Origin: Erinaceus europaeus
Lineage: Eukaryota; Chordata; Mammalia; Eulipotyphla; Erinaceidae
Reading direction: 5' to 3'
Assembly (NCBI RefSeq): GCF_950295315.1
Contig: NC_080175.1
Location: 89,906,793 to 89,970,792, forward strand
DNA: 64,000 nt
A program made the translations under genes and the position numbers. Every line of letters starts with the position of its first letter. The first letter of the stretch is position 1. Shown in pieces: positions 11,191 to 23,941 of the stretch. Under the pieces are notes generated by a model. That model saw only the letters and a program-made list of their open reading frames with translations, did no database searches and had not been told where the DNA came from.

Positions 11191-11583
11191 GCAGTGGAAA
11201 TTTGATTTACAACTTCGAGTTCTCTAACTGCCTACACTATAGCTCTGAGCATACTTTTTTCCAGTAGCCTAAGTATTTGATATTACATATCTGTAAGATG
11301 ATCAAATTTTGTCAATGGGCTTAAATTATTCAGGAAGCTCTAAAATATATAATTTTTAAAATATCTAAGATCTCTAAACCTTAGGCCAGATATATCAAAA
11401 CCATTTATTCCTGTCTGTCAGTATCTAAGATACAGAGATTAGTAGATACCCCTAAAGGGCACAAAGTATAGTGAGGTCAAATATATCACAGTTGCTTCTA
11501 ACCATTGGATTTTCATAGTAAAACAAAACCCCAACTAATTTGGTTATAGTATTAAACTACTGCTATTTTAAATTATTTTTAAG
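11191..11583. other. unique AT-rich DNA, no gene seen
   Basis: Lies between the L1 tail and the long X copy. No frame or repeat recognised. Confidence 0.5.
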
Positions 11584-13310
11584 TCTATAAGAAACCCTTC
11601 CCATTTTCATTAATATCCTTATTTCTCCTAGTCCTGGAACCTCTAGGACAATGTTCAGACTTATTTATGTTTATTCTCATTAATACTGTCTCTTATTCAC
11701 TTCAACTCAATCAGCACTACCAGTGTTGCCATGCCATGTTATGCTGCTACTGGCTTATAACTTTGGATTGTTGACAGTGACACCAAACCTGAGATGTCAA
11801 CCTCCTAACTTCTCTAATTTGCTGAGATCTTTTCTAATACATGGGACTACCTAATTCCATTTCAGATGGCATGGCATTTAACAAAGTTACAGATACTAGA
11901 TATAGGCCAAGACTTTGGGTACTGGATGTAGGTATATGTGTATCCATAAGCAAAAGGCAGTTATATTACTCAATGTAAAAATGCTTAATAGCCCTCTGTG
12001 ATTAGACATAGACCTAATAAGCTTGGGGTCCTAGTAGAAGGGCCTAAACAATTCGACTTCAACCAAATAAGCTTGGCAATCTAGTAGAAAGGGCCTAAGA
12101 AGACAGACTCCATAAGCCTAATGCCAGTTTTGATGACAAATGACACTCAATGGTTTAACAAGTGGGAGAAAGTCTAAGCTCCTCAGATAAAGGAAGGAAA
12201 ACTAATGCTGATTAAGGGCAAGAGACTAGCTCACTTAATCATGGCCTCTTTGGTCAATACCAGACCATCCCATAGTCTGGGGACCTAGTTAGGGAATCCT
12301 TGATTCCCACACAGATATGATGGGCCTATACCTGTTAAAGATTCCTCTATCCACAGTCACTAGTTATTTCCATCAGAAACATCATCATAACCACTCCAGG
12401 GAACTTGCCCTCCCTATAAAGTAGCAATGGTAAGGACTGTCGCACTTTCTGCAGGGGGGCTGGGTCACCCTATATTGCCACTGGAGGAAGACTGGTCCTG
12501 AAATGAGTGCAGCCTAGAGTGTTGCAAGCTGTGACCATGAACTGCAAGCTCAGACCAACAGAGACTAAGAGGTTACACAGGCTCCTGTGCTAAATATTAA
12601 TATATGTGGGCGCTGGGTCAGATTGATGGAGTCAATAGTTAATATTCATAAATTTCCTTTCAAGTTTGCGAGCTACTCTCAGCTACTAATCCCACTTTCT
12701 AGTTCTATTCTCTACTCTTCTTCCCAGATAGTATATTTGTCCACCTCCATGTAAGGTATCAAACTCAATAAAAAAACATGAAACTAATGGGGACATACCT
12801 AAAATAGGCTTCCTAGCTTTTTTCCATCCTAGAATCCCTATTCTCATCTGTTCTATTTCCACTTTTTGGTTCCTGTTCATTAGCAATTTTGTCCTGCTCT
12901 GTATCTTATCGTCTTTCAGCCACTAAGTTGCAGATGTTATTATGGTTCCATCCTAATTTTCCAGGGCAAAAAATTCTCACCTCTCCAAAGCTCTACTAAG
13001 GAAAGAAAGAAACAGGCTAGGGGTATGGATAGATCTGTCAATATCCATGTACCATGGAGAAGCAATTACAGTAGCCAGAACTCTCACTTTCTGTACCTCC
13101 CCCCAAATTTTTTGGTCCATACTCCCAGAGGGGGAGAAGGGATAGGAGAAGATGACCAGAGGACTAAATTCCATCAGGACCCAAAGAAAGAAGAGGAAAA
13201 AAGAATGAACTTTTAGATGTAGTAATAGGTGTAGGTGAGAATTAGAAAGGAAGAGAAGGCAGGATAATAGAGAAAAATGGATATATATATATATATATAT
13301 ATGTATATAC

Positions 13311-13362
<52 letters not shown>

Positions 13363-13520
13363 CTACAGAAATTACAGTCTATGCAAATCTACCATCTTAG
13401 GAGAACTACTGCAGTTTCCAATGGAGGGAATAGGGTGGTGTGAATGGTTAGGAATTATACCCCTGCTATCTTATAAATTTGAAAATCAATATTAAGTCAC
13501 TGATAATATTTAAAAAGTAA
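11584..13520 (+). mobile_element. family X, longest copy (about 1.9 kb)
   Basis: Non-coding. Its 5' part (11589-11700) matches 9949-10340. Its middle (12480-12950, e.g. 'actggtcctgaaatgagtgc') matches 21758-22190. Its 3' part matches most other X copies, through 'tttggtccatactcccagag' at 13110-13131. From about 13150 it follows a longer 3' variant, also seen on the minus strand at 37228-37375 and 49850-50210, and ends near 'aatattaagtcactgataat'. An imperfect 52-base direct repeat ('aataagcttgg' at 12014 and 12066) lies inside. A large AT/AC microsatellite has grown near the 3' end. No protein frame of note. Confidence 0.8.
13278..13357. repeat. (AT)n(AC)n microsatellite
   Basis: About 50 bases of AT repeat with two G/C interruptions, then about 28 bases of AC repeat, inside the X copy. 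The overlapping open frames on both strands are artefacts. Confidence 0.95.
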
Positions 13521-14190
13521 AATAAAAAGAAGCAAAACAAAAACCTAAAAAGAACACATTGTTTTTCTCATATAGCATATTAAAAAGTTTGAAAAAATCC
13601 TAAAATCTTAAAATATAAGTGATCTTTAAAAACAACAGAAAAAAAACCTCAAGACTAGTAAATTATAAAAACTCTTAACATTTTAACCTTGCCATAATTC
13701 TGGAAATGTATACCATGTGACTCTCTTAAATATAAGAAAAGTTCCTTGTGTTGAATAGTAGGGAAGAGAAAGTCAAAGTTAACAATATAAAGTTAATAAA
13801 TTAGAAATGTTGATTAGATGAGAACATTGATAAAAGTGTTTTAGTGAATGTACCAACACATACAGTTCATAAAGTTAAATATTTAAAAAAAACTATAAAA
13901 TGTATGGAATAATTTATATTTGAAATACAAATTATTTAAAAATATTTCTTGCAAAAGAGTACAACATTATTGTTGAGTTACTTTAGCCTAGGAAAGATTA
14001 TTTGTACGCAAGTTACTAGGAAAGTTAAATAACTTATCTGTGAAATTTCACTTTATTCCAAAATTGTTTTTTTAATTATATTTGTTATTTATCAAAAAAG
14101 GAAACTATGACCATTTTCATGAAAGATACCAAGATTTTGAATTCAGTAACACTATTTTATATTTTTTTACCCCATCTTCTGTGCGTTAGT
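13521..14190. other. unique AT-rich DNA, no gene seen
   Basis: Low GC with many A/T runs. No repeat family or frame recognised. Confidence 0.55.
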
Positions 14191-14192
14191 GA

Positions 14193-14775
14193 TTTTTTTT
14201 TTTAATCGTGATTTAAGAATTATTGACAAGATTGTGGGACAACTACATGCGATTCCCACCACAAACATTTTGTGTCTTTTTTCCTCCACTGGAAGCTTTC
14301 CTACTCTTTATCCCTTTAGGATTATAAACCAAATATCTTTATGGGGTGCAGAAGGTGGAAGGTCTGGTTTCTGTAATTGCTACTCCACAGAACTTTGGCA
14401 TTGGCAGGTTGACCCATAACTCCAGTTTGTATTTACTTTTCCCTAGTGGGGTAGAGCTCTGGGGAGGTGGGGTTCCAGGACACATTGGTGAGGCTGTCTG
14501 CCCCAGGAAAGTCAGGTTGGTGTCATGGTAGCATCTGCAACTTGGTGGCAGAGTATTGGAGCTGAAGGGTTGACATCTCAGACCTGCCATGTCTGAACAC
14601 AGTCCAAATTGAAACATGTCGAGGTGGACTAGTCGTATTGATTAAGTTGATATCAGTAGATGCAGAATCAAATGGTATGGATCAGGAGAAGCACGAAAGA
14701 GAATGAGCAAAGACCCTCAGGTTGCAGGACTGGAGAAATAAGAATTTTATAGAGAATGAGGAAGGTTCCTTGCTA
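14193..14775 (-). mobile_element. family X, near-complete short variant
   Basis: The T run at 14193 is the A tail of a minus-strand copy. Going 5' it shows the shared 3' half, then 'ccaagttgcagatgctacca', then about 220 bases upstream that align with 40475-40998 (e.g. 'tgatccataccatttgattc'). It ends near 'caaggaaccttcctcattc', close to the 5' end of the complete copy at 40998. Confidence 0.85.
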
Positions 14776-17077
14776 TTTTATCTATTCTGGATGACTTACC
14801 CTTTTCACTTTAAGATCAAACCAATAATCTGAGGAATATTAGAAAAATAAAGATAAAAAAGAGCATCTTCTGACTTTCATCTATAAAGAAACATTCGAGG
14901 AAACTGGGTCTATATCAGTAAGAAAAGATTATCTGAAAGAGGCTTTACATTCACCATATAGTGCATAGAATAGAGGAGAGAGTAGCATGTGTTCCAACAT
15001 GTTAGTGACAAGTAGCATGTGTTCCAACATGTTAGTGACATGACAAGAACACTAAGCTGGGCTAAACTGTGACATTGGTGGAGGCCTTGTGGCGAGCCTA
15101 ATGGAGATAAGCTCTGTCACCAGACAGATGAAACATGTCAGCATAATATATTAATGAAAATAAAAGTTTGTGTGAGCACTTCAACATTAGTACTTTTAGC
15201 AGCAACAGCTGCTGTGTCTGTCTTTGCTTTAACAGCTGTTTTATGTAGGTGACAAGCTGACAGGAGAACAATCAGGGATTTATTTCTGGTTGAATTTTTA
15301 GCTTCTTCTTTCATTTGTGGGTTATTGTTTGAAATGTAGTGTATCCATATTCTCTGCTTTGTCAGCAGTCTTCTTTTTTTAAGTTTTTGAAGCTTGTCAT
15401 AGATAACTAGCAACAAACTGAACTTTTTAAAGCTTTGCATTTTATGTGGATGATGTCCTCTATGACATTGAGTTTGAAAGAAGTAAAATGAATTTATCCA
15501 TGCTTTAAAATTGAGTTTGGGCATATATGTAACAAAACTAGTTTAACCTGCATAATTACTGATGTTGCTGTAGATTCTTTGTCATTCTGCCTTACTTGGT
15601 GCACTGCTGGCTTTCAGGAAATGTTGAAATAAATCATAATAACGGGCTTTTAGATCTGACTATAGACAGAATAATTCCACTCATTTTTTGAGAAAGTGTG
15701 TTACTTTAAGAGTATAAGTATATATTAGCCCAAATCCTCATTATATGGGAAATTTATTCTCAGTAATTTTCCAGGAAGCATTAGTAAGGCTTTTGAAAAT
15801 AAATTAATGATCTCAGTTTAAAGAACCAATGACTTTATACAAAGGTACTTTTCCAGCTCTCACCCAAATAAGATGGAAGAGTTAATACTGTGCCTCATTG
15901 CCTCTTGGTCTCACATTATAATAATAAAAGAGTCTGGGTATTTTCCAGCAAATTGATTCAAAGCAGCAAAAATTAAAAACATTGTCATTAATGTATTTTT
16001 TTCTGTAAATCAGAAATGATGAATAAGGACTCCTAAGATTTTATAAAGTACAAGTAGAGCATTAGAAGTCATGTAAATCATTATAGGCCTGACAGGTCAG
16101 GGACTATCACAACATTATATAATGTGTATTTTCCTTCAAAATAAAGAATGGCCACATACATTTTTTTAGTCTTGCATGAAAGGTAAGCTGCTTCAAATTG
16201 CTCAAAAATGATGTTTCCTCAGTAATTATTATATAATATGTATATATTATAAACGTGTGTATTTTAAGTGCATCACCTGATAAAAATCTTAAAAGAAATA
16301 TGTTAAGGTAGAGAATTATTTTTACACAGAAGTACTTGATTTTGTAGAGAGGTAATCTAAGATACATTACAGCTACTGCCAGTATTTTTAATGTTTTATT
16401 GATACTGATTTGACATTATTTCAAAATTATAAATTTTAAGGGATATGGTTTCATGCCTATGTATTTGTACATCTCACTTCCTGCTCCTGCCACTAAAGTC
16501 TTAAAAATACACGGCAGCAGGGAAAGACTGTGCTGAACATATAATGAACTAATAATGTTATGAACATGGGGGAAAAATCCTATTTTGAAAAATAGGAAAG
16601 GTCCATTTTTAAGTTAACAGGGCAGCAGAAGAGGGAGCACAACTTTCTGAGACTGGTATCTGCCTGCTGAGGGGAGGGCTCAAAAAGAAGTCTTCATAGC
16701 TGTAATCCTGAACCTGTAATACTATTGCATTACATGTCATTTTCTTTTGGAATTGGGAAATCCCATCTGTAAATTTTAGAAATATTTAGGTTGCTAGGAG
16801 TAGCTCTGAAGTCAGATAGCAACAGAAAAAAGACTGGCATTGGTAAGTGCATGATATAAACATTGAATTCTTTCAAGAATACTAATTAAGGTCTGAGAAT
16901 CATCTTGCGTTTTACATGGCTTGGATACATCAGTTGGTACCTGAAATTTAGTCTATTTATACTTTTGTGTACTATATAAAAATTGATGATTTATGTGTTA
17001 TTTTATTTTCCACGAGTAAAATGAAACTAATTAATATGTGTACTCGTAAGGTCTAGCATTAAAATCCTGGAACACAG
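14776..17077. other. 2.3 kb of unique DNA, no gene seen
   Basis: Longest stretch in the first third without a recent insertion. AT-rich with mixed composition. It contains a perfect 30-base tandem duplication (14981-15040). The open frame at 15138-15524 on the minus strand has no recognisable domain. Confidence 0.5.
14981..15040. repeat. perfect 2 x 30-base tandem duplication
   Basis: Bases 14981-15010 and 15011-15040 are identical, beginning 'agtagcatgtgttccaacat'. Each unit contains the palindrome 'aacatgtt'. Confidence 0.98.
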
Positions 17078-17131
17078 AGAAGGCATTTAGTTACCACCCT
17101 GAGGCAATGATGGAGTGTGACAGGCAGTTAA

Positions 17132-17250
17132 CAGACAGACTATGACCCATAGTCAACGACTGCCACCTCTCCAGATTCAGAGGAGGTCTCGAAACTTTAC
17201 ATCAGGCTCAACCTGACGCTGTTGACTGGCTACGGAAGAAGGGCAAACGG
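17132..17250 (+). mobile_element. RTE-like LINE 3' end
   Basis: Close copy of 58195-58318, with small differences including loss of two bases in 'gacccacatagtc', which shifts the frame. It carries the end of a coding region ('CHLSRF'-type) followed by a GAA-rich tail. Part of the 17094-17600 insert. Confidence 0.7.
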
Positions 17251-17410
17251 AAGAAGAAGAAGGAGGAGGAGGAGGAGGAGGAGGAGGAGGAGGAGGAGGA
17301 GGAGAAGGAGAAGGAGAAGAAGAAGAAGAAGAAGAAGAAGAAGAAGAAGAAGAAGAAGAAGAAGAAGAAGAAGAAGAAGAAGAAGAAGAAGAAGAAGAAG
17401 AAGAAGAAGA
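17251..17410. repeat. (GGA)n(GAA)n microsatellite
   Basis: About 160 bases, almost entirely purine on this strand: GGA units to about 17310, then GAA units to 17410. It grew from the GAA-type 3' tail of the RTE-like element. Poly-Arg, poly-Ser and poly-Pro frames here are artefacts. Long GAA tracts can form triplex DNA. Confidence 0.97.
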
Positions 17411-17615
17411 GATTAAAGGCCTGTGAACACTGCTGAGCTTGGTATGGTTTGGTGTGGCCGAAGGCTTGACTGGATTCTCTGAGAAGCAGGTGAAATGAAA
17501 TCTAGGCCATAGGTAGGGGTAGAACGGGAGAATCCTTTGGAGGCAGTTATAAATTTCATTCATGTGCAGTTTTTCATTGAAAAGAAAGAAAAAGAAAAAA
17601 GAAGGCATTTAGTTA

Positions 17616-19241
17616 AAATTTTCTTGGGAAAATAATTATGTCATTTAAAGCAGCTATTATGGCTAGTAGTATGTAATTCAATTATCAAGCAAATAAACAC
17701 TAATAATATTCTTACTCTCTTCTAGAGAAAAAATAGTTAAACACATCAAGATGTACAAGCAACAGAACCTAATATCTGTTAGTGTCAGCGGTTCTGAGAA
17801 GGTAGCCAAGCTTACTAGCCGCTAACAAGATGACTGTTAGTATCAGATATGCTCACTTGCTGATACCGTGATACTGATGCCTTTAATGAGATTACATCAC
17901 TGATCTTATCAATGCCATTAATGAGACTGATCACATTAATGACATGACTCAAAAAATGTCTTTAAGAAATTTCTAATTATTTTCCCAAATGATTAGAAAT
18001 TTTCACAGTAAATAATTAGAAACATAACCCTAATCTTCAATCATTATGTATTACTTTCAGTTTATCATGAATATGACCTAACAAGGAAAAAAAAACCCAC
18101 AAGCAATCATATTGATCATCAGTATTAATATTGGTATTAATAGACAATTATTTGTTGTCTATTAATTTGATATTCTTTTCCTATATTTGATTATATGCAA
18201 GCATTTCATCTTTGTAATCATTACAGCAGTGTGAAATATGTGGCCAGTATCAAGGATAATTATTTGTTTGAGAAAATATTAAGGAAACAGTAAATAAGAG
18301 GGGAGAAGCATGTAACAATGAACTGATCATATTACCCGTTATCCTTTGAGTCACTAAGTTAGTACTGAGCAACAATAAACCTGGTAGGTGACAATTTTGG
18401 GAGATTAAAAACTTTATAAATTAAATAGCCCCCAAATTTTAGAATAACTATGTATTTAGCAAATATGCTTTTGATAGAGATTAGAGAATTAAGGAATAGG
18501 ATATAAAAAACTTTTACAGAAAGTAAATGGATAGTGCACATTTTCACAGAAACAGTGAATGAATAAATATATTTTATGTAAAATTTCACATTTATGTCAT
18601 TGGAATTGAAAATGTATAATAACAGAACTATAATGTTATTTCTTTCACACATGTACAACTTCACCCAATTCAGAAAATAGTCATACATATTTCAGAAATG
18701 AGGCTGGAAGCTAGAAAATAATGTTGTAAACACATAATTAGCTCGCAGAGGTATAAACATTTTTATAGTCTTCTTCATCTCACTCTGTACCTTAGAAACC
18801 TGCAGTATTTGGCTAATCAATATAGGTAACACAGGGTTCTCAAGTAAAACAGAACCTACATATACAGTATGCAGAGATATTAAATATTTAACTTTCATAC
18901 ATATGAAAGTATGTAATCTAAAAATCCTTATATATACTTACTAGTACATATTATCTTTCTGTATTGTCTCGCTATCTCTAAATCTCACTCTGAGATAAAC
19001 AGAAGATGCAGAACCTACACAGACAACAAAGACATGCATTATAGGAATCAGTCACAGCTATGGGAAATTATCATCAAGAAATTTTGTGGTGTGCTATCTG
19101 CCAACTAGAGCATTGGCAAATCCAGAGGCGTCATTCCATGGTAATGTAGACACATAAAAACTATAAACATCAATATTTGAGAATTCATACAAAGCAAATC
19201 TACCCACTTCTAGAACTGGGTGTCCATCTCTTACGATCAAA
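17616..19241. other. unique AT-rich DNA, no gene seen
   Basis: No repeat insertion recognised. Minus-strand frames at 18359-18688 and 18692-18898 look like chance frames in AT-rich DNA. Confidence 0.5.
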
Positions 19242-19251
19242 AATTAACAGA

Positions 19252-19602
19252 TAGGGGGTTGGGTGGTAGCACAGCAGGTTAAGTGTACGTGGCGCAAAGC
19301 ACAAGGACCGGCATAAGGATCACAGTTCGAGGCCCCAGCTCCCCACCTGCAGGGGAGTCACTTCACAGAAGGTGAAGCAGATCTGCAGGTGTCTTTCTCC
19401 CCCCCCCCCCGCCTTCCCCTCCTCTCTCCATTTTTCTTTCCTATCCAACAATGAATGACATCAACAACAATAATAACCACAACAAGGCTACAACAAAAAG
19501 GGCAACAAAAGGAGGAAAAAAATGGCCTCCAGGAGCAGTGGATTCATGGAGCAGGTACTAAGCCCCAGCAATAACCCTGGAGGCAAAATAAATAAATTAA
19601 TT
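19252..19602 (+). mobile_element. SINE-A, full length with 3' module
   Basis: Head 'gttgggtggtagcacagcag', C-rich run at 19399-19410, 'caacaataataaccacaac' region, 3' module and an (AAAT/TTAA) tail. 'aattaacaga' at 19242-19251 and 19603-19612 is the target-site duplication. Confidence 0.95.
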
Positions 19603-19612
19603 AATTAACAGA

Positions 19613-21384
19613 AAAAGGGAAAAAATGGTGGGTCACAAAAAAAAAGTCTGATGTTATGTGTTTAGAGAGGACTTCCAGAAAAACTTCACATTTCTTCAAA
19701 GTAGTATTAGCACAACCTGACACATTATATATTTCTTAGATTATAATATTTCTACATCTAGTCATTTGCAACTCCAATGAAAACACATAATAGTGTTTTG
19801 TATATTGTTCTAACCAGTGTATCCACAAGAGCTTACCTCCCAGCAGACACTAAATTTTGTACTGAGTGAAATAATAAGTACTTTACCTCCTATTGTATAG
19901 GTCAATTAATAGAATTATATTAATCAAATAGAAATAAGGCAACTAAAGAAAATTAAAAATATACTAAAATTAAGTATCTTTATATGCATACCTTCTTGAG
20001 GGAGAATAAAATAGAATATACACAGACTTAATGTACATTATATAAAAAAAGATAACCCTAACCCCAGTGCAAAATAATTTCATAATATTCACTGCTATCA
20101 CTTGAGAGTTCTTATTAATTAGCTATGTTTCATGTACCTTTTCTCTCCACCTATGCCTGTTCCCATTTATTTATTCAGATTTTATGCACAAGGATAAGTT
20201 ATAACTCTTTGAGACATAGTGTCTCATTTTCCAAGACACCCCACAGATACCAGCAATTACATTGCTATACAAAAGGTTTCTATCCAAGCAAATAATTTGT
20301 TTTCTAGTAAAAAAAATAAATAAAGGATATTTCATCTCTGAGAAGAGACTTTTTTTGTTTCTTTCATAACTGTGAATGACCTGTGAGACCCATCTGGTCT
20401 TTCCACAAATAAAAAGATGAAAATCCTTCAAGGGTAAAATATTACTTATTCTATGAGAAAACAATTTCAAATTAAAAAAGAATGTGCTTGGCTTGTGTCA
20501 CTGCATGTGTCTGATTTGAATATTTTCAACTCATACTGTTGTAGCCACTTAAAATACCTTTGCTGTATAATGTATATATGAAAGGAAACTATTTTATTTC
20601 AGAATAAGCATTTGCAATAAGCATGAAAACCATTTTCACATTAGAATAAATAAAATATTGTTGTGTTATGAATATTTTACAGCTTACTGACAAATAAAGT
20701 CAAGTAACACCTTTGTACCTATGCACATTTTTCTATAAAAGACTCCAAAATCATACTGAACTGTATCTCTCTTCATATATAGGGTAGAAATAATAACTCA
20801 GCTATTTTTCAGAATACATAATATATTTGACTAAACCAAAATAAACACATTGCTTCTATTTTTTCTATTTTGCACGCAAAATAGTTGTAAGTCAACTTTT
20901 CAGTTGTCGTTTACTAAAGTATTTCTGTATTTCGTTAGTAATCTATTTTAACCAAAATACATCTAACCAGATGATTACCTATATTTAGGCTACATGATAC
21001 AGCTTAAAAGAGACACACTAAATTTTATGCTAAGGCATCCATTTCTCTTCCTCTCAGGGTTACTTTCTCTGCTCAAAATTTCATTATATTGAATCTGATT
21101 TTTTTTAATGCTAGGCCAACTTGTTTTACTGCCAATAATTTCAACTTAATTCAAGTGTTATTCAAGATCACTTCTAGCTAAATGTCTCATATAGTGGAAA
21201 ATGAAATGGTGACTCACACACTTAGGAATCTTGTAACACATTTTTTTAAGTCTTAGAAATGTTGCTAGATGATAACGTGGCACATTGTTCAGCAACTCTC
21301 AATTATTATTATTATTATTATTAATTATTTTTTGCAGAATCACATCCCATGCCTGTTCACTTTTATAGTGACTGGGATTTATTT
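19613..21384. other. unique AT-rich DNA, no gene seen
   Basis: Holds a short ATT repeat (about 21302-21323) and no recognisable gene. The minus-strand frame at 20171-20470 has no domain I know. Confidence 0.5.
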
Positions 21385-21515
21385 TTTTTTATTATTCAGA
21401 GGAAGATAAGGCAAAAATAATCATAGCACCAGAGCTTAACCTAGTTTCATGGCACTCCCATGTAGCACTAGGGCTCTAACTTGGACCACGTGTCATGAAC
21501 TACACTTAAGAATAA
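21385..21515 (-). mobile_element. decayed SINE-C copy
   Basis: 'atagcaccagagcttaacct' and 'agggctctaacttggacc' match the minus strand of the SINE-C pattern. Low identity. Confidence 0.5.
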
Positions 21516-21744
21516 CTTGAAGGGCATATCTGTCCTAGAATTTCTGTGAACATACATAAAAAAGTGCAAATATTCTTTCCCAGTATGTAAAATTATGCAA
21601 AGCCACTCCTTCATGATAAGTTACAAAATCATTAAGGGATACAAACTATTGTGCTATGGCCATATTCTTATGATCATTTCTCACTATGCTTTCTCCATAA
21701 TGCAACTAGTGCCACAATGGTAAAATCATACAGCTACAAAACTT

Positions 21745-22525
21745 CTTGAAAAAGATTGGTCCTGAATTGAGTGCAGTGTAGGATGTTCATAGCTGTGACC
21801 ATGAGCTCAGACTGACAGGGATGCAGAGGTTACACACACATATAAGTAGATATGGGCCTTAGGTCAGACTGACGGGGCTTACAGTTAATGGTATTTATAT
21901 TCTTTCCTCATATTTGGGAGCTACCCTCTGCCCTAATCCAGCTTTCTAGTCGCATTCTCAACTTTGACACCATCTTCCCAGACAATACTTTTAACCCACC
22001 TGCATGCTAGCTTTCAATCTCAAGAAAATTTACTGAAGCCATGGACCCTTTGGAATATACCTAAAATAGATTTCCTAGTTTTTTTCCCACATGAAGATTC
22101 TTGGTTTCATCTGCTCTAGTCTTACCTTTGGGTTTCTGATTATTAAACAGTGTACCCTGCTTTATATTTTACTGTCTTTCAGACAGCCACCAAATTGCAG
22201 ACATTAAAATAACTCCATTCTGAATTCCTTGGATGACCTCACCAATGCGTCCTAGAACCCCACCTCCCCAGAGCTCTACTCCACTAGGGAAAGCTATAAG
22301 CAGGTTGAGGGTGTGGATAAACCTTTCAAAGTCCATGTTTAGTGGAGAAGCAATTACAAATGCCAGACATCCCACCTTCTGCACCCCATAAAGAATTCCA
22401 GTCCATACTCCCAGAGTGATAAAGAATAGGGACCCTTCCAGTGGAGGGGAGGGATGCCAAGCCCTAGTGGTAGGAATTGTATGGAATTATACCCCTGTTG
22501 ACATTATTAAATCACTAATAAAAAG
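21745..22525 (+). mobile_element. family X, about 0.8 kb
   Basis: Aligns with 12470-13140 in its upstream part ('ggtcctgaattgagtgcagt'). It then follows the short 3' variant: 'gtggtaggaattgtatggaa', 'tacccctgttgacattatta', 'aatcactaataaaaagt'. The upstream portion may be intron-like (see the spliced copy at 52213-52653). Confidence 0.85.
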
Positions 22526-22890
22526 TAATGTTAGCCTTTTGTGAAAAAAAAACACTATATTTTGTTACTGAATGTATGTTTAAAATTCAGAATTTACCAT
22601 CATGGCTGTTTATTCTCTTGGTACCCTTACTCCAGTTTGAAGAAATCAGACTTAAAGAATATGCCGATGATATTGTATTCATTAATAGATACAAATTTCA
22701 TATCTTAACATTAGTTGTATTATATACTGAACAGTTTATTTTATGTATCATAAGGTAGGGAGTCTCACTTGAGAGAAATGGAGAAGGAAACTAAGGCCTT
22801 CTCGTTGTACCTGTAATAACTGAGAGTGGGCCACAACGCCTCAGGCATGTGAGCCCTAGACCATCAAATCAATTAACTAGTTAATTAATT
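22526..22890. other. unassigned DNA, possible SINE remnant at its end
   Basis: A short frame contains 'YADDIV' (about 22660), but nothing around it resembles a reverse transcriptase. Bases 22770-22865 may be a worn SINE. Confidence 0.4.
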
Positions 22891-22892
22891 CA

Positions 22893-23118
22893 TGCTATAA
22901 TTACTGCTGGGGCGCAGTGCTTTTGGTGGTCTTATTTATCTTTCATTTTATTTAGTCTAGATAGAGAATAAGAGAGAGAAGGAGACAGAGAGAGATAGGA
23001 GAGACTCCAAAGCCCTGATCTACCACTCATAAAGTTTCCTCTTTGCAAGCGGTCTTTGGCTTCTTCTGCAGAGCGACCTGTGTGTTTTACCACGTGACTC
23101 ACTTGCTGGATCCCCAGA
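22893..23118 (-). mobile_element. SINE-B copy
   Basis: A GA-rich stretch (22960-23015), 'ccctgatctaccactcataa' and the decayed head near 23100 fit SINE-B in reverse. Its 3' side shows a worn 'gctggggc' module. Confidence 0.7.
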
Positions 23119-23266
23119 GCATTAAGTTTGAATTACCAGATGATTATGTAACATAACAGACTTTTCAAATACCATATGTAAGGTTAAATAAAGCAATTAC
23201 AACACTACATTTTTCAGAGTTCCCATAGAAAAAAACAAAAGCATGTGAATTATGAAATAAGTATTC

Positions 23267-23553
23267 GGGATTCGGATGGTAGCGCAATGGGTTAAGTGCA
23301 TGTGGGGCAAAGCACAAGGACCAGTGTAAGGATCCCAGCTGGACCCCCCAGCTCCCCCCCTGCAGGGAAGTCGCTTCACAGGCTGTGAAGCAAGTCTGCA
23401 GGTGTGTATCTTTCTCTCCCCCTCTCTGTCTTCCCCTCCTCTCTCCATTTCTCTCTGTTTACTTTAACAACAACAACAACAATAACTATAACTACAACTA
23501 CAGCAACAAAGGGCAACAAAAGGGAAAATAAAGAAATAAATATCTAAAAAATA
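23267..23553 (+). mobile_element. SINE-A, full length
   Basis: Head 'ggatggtagcgcaatgggtt' to tail 'ggcaacaaaagggaaaataa'. 'aaataagtattc' (23255-23266) and 'aaatacgtattc' (23554-23565) form a target-site duplication with one mismatch. Confidence 0.95.
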
Positions 23554-23941
23554 AAATACGTATTCTAGTATACTGCTTAAATCTATGGTAATAGAATAAT
23601 TGTAAAGATACTTCAATAGTTATTCTTGTGCCCAGAACATCATCAACTTAACTTGAAACCATCACTGATATAAAGTATACATAGCTCTATAACTTAAAAT
23701 AGCCAAGATTTTTCTCCTGCTTTGGTTGATAGAATATATATCTCAATATTGCAGCTGGACTCCATCTAACAGTCATGGAGAGCACATTTAGAGTTTATTG
23801 CTTGATAAAGGCCATGTGCTTATTTCTGTGTGTAATATCACATATTACATAAAATACTTTCCTAGGAGGGCTAGAAAGAATTAAGAAAATACAAATAAGG
23901 GGCTTTGAAATAAGAAAATAAGAAATAAGAAAATACAAATA

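Larger units (their letters stand above)
17094..17600 (+). mobile_element. composite retrocopy with A-rich tail
   Basis: The 16-base direct repeat 'agaaggcatttagtta' at 17078-17093 and 17600-17615 brackets about 507 bases ending in 'aaaagaaagaaaaagaaaaa'. These are the marks of L1-type retroposition. The insert has three parts: 37 unknown bases, then an RTE-like LINE end (17132-17250) with an expanded GGA/GAA tail, then about 190 bases of unknown sequence (17411-17600) that could be a 3' UTR. The natural reading is retroposition of a transcript that already contained the RTE-like element. No conserved frame remains. Confidence 0.7.

Noticed and set aside
13277..13495. Ile-Tyr / His-Thr repeat frame
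   Set aside because: Translation of the AT/AC microsatellite in family X.
14981..15040. p53-family binding site
   Set aside because: The CATG cores are right, but flanking bases break the RRRCWWGYYY pattern in each half.
17177..17608. 143-residue minus-strand frame with Ser- and Pro-rich runs, and a 64-residue poly-Arg frame on the plus strand
   Set aside because: Both are translations of the GGA/GAA microsatellite.
22528..22758. Forward frame containing 'YADDIV', the reverse-transcriptase active-site motif
   Set aside because: None of the residues around it match L1, RTE or retroviral RT, and it has no repeat context. Most likely chance.
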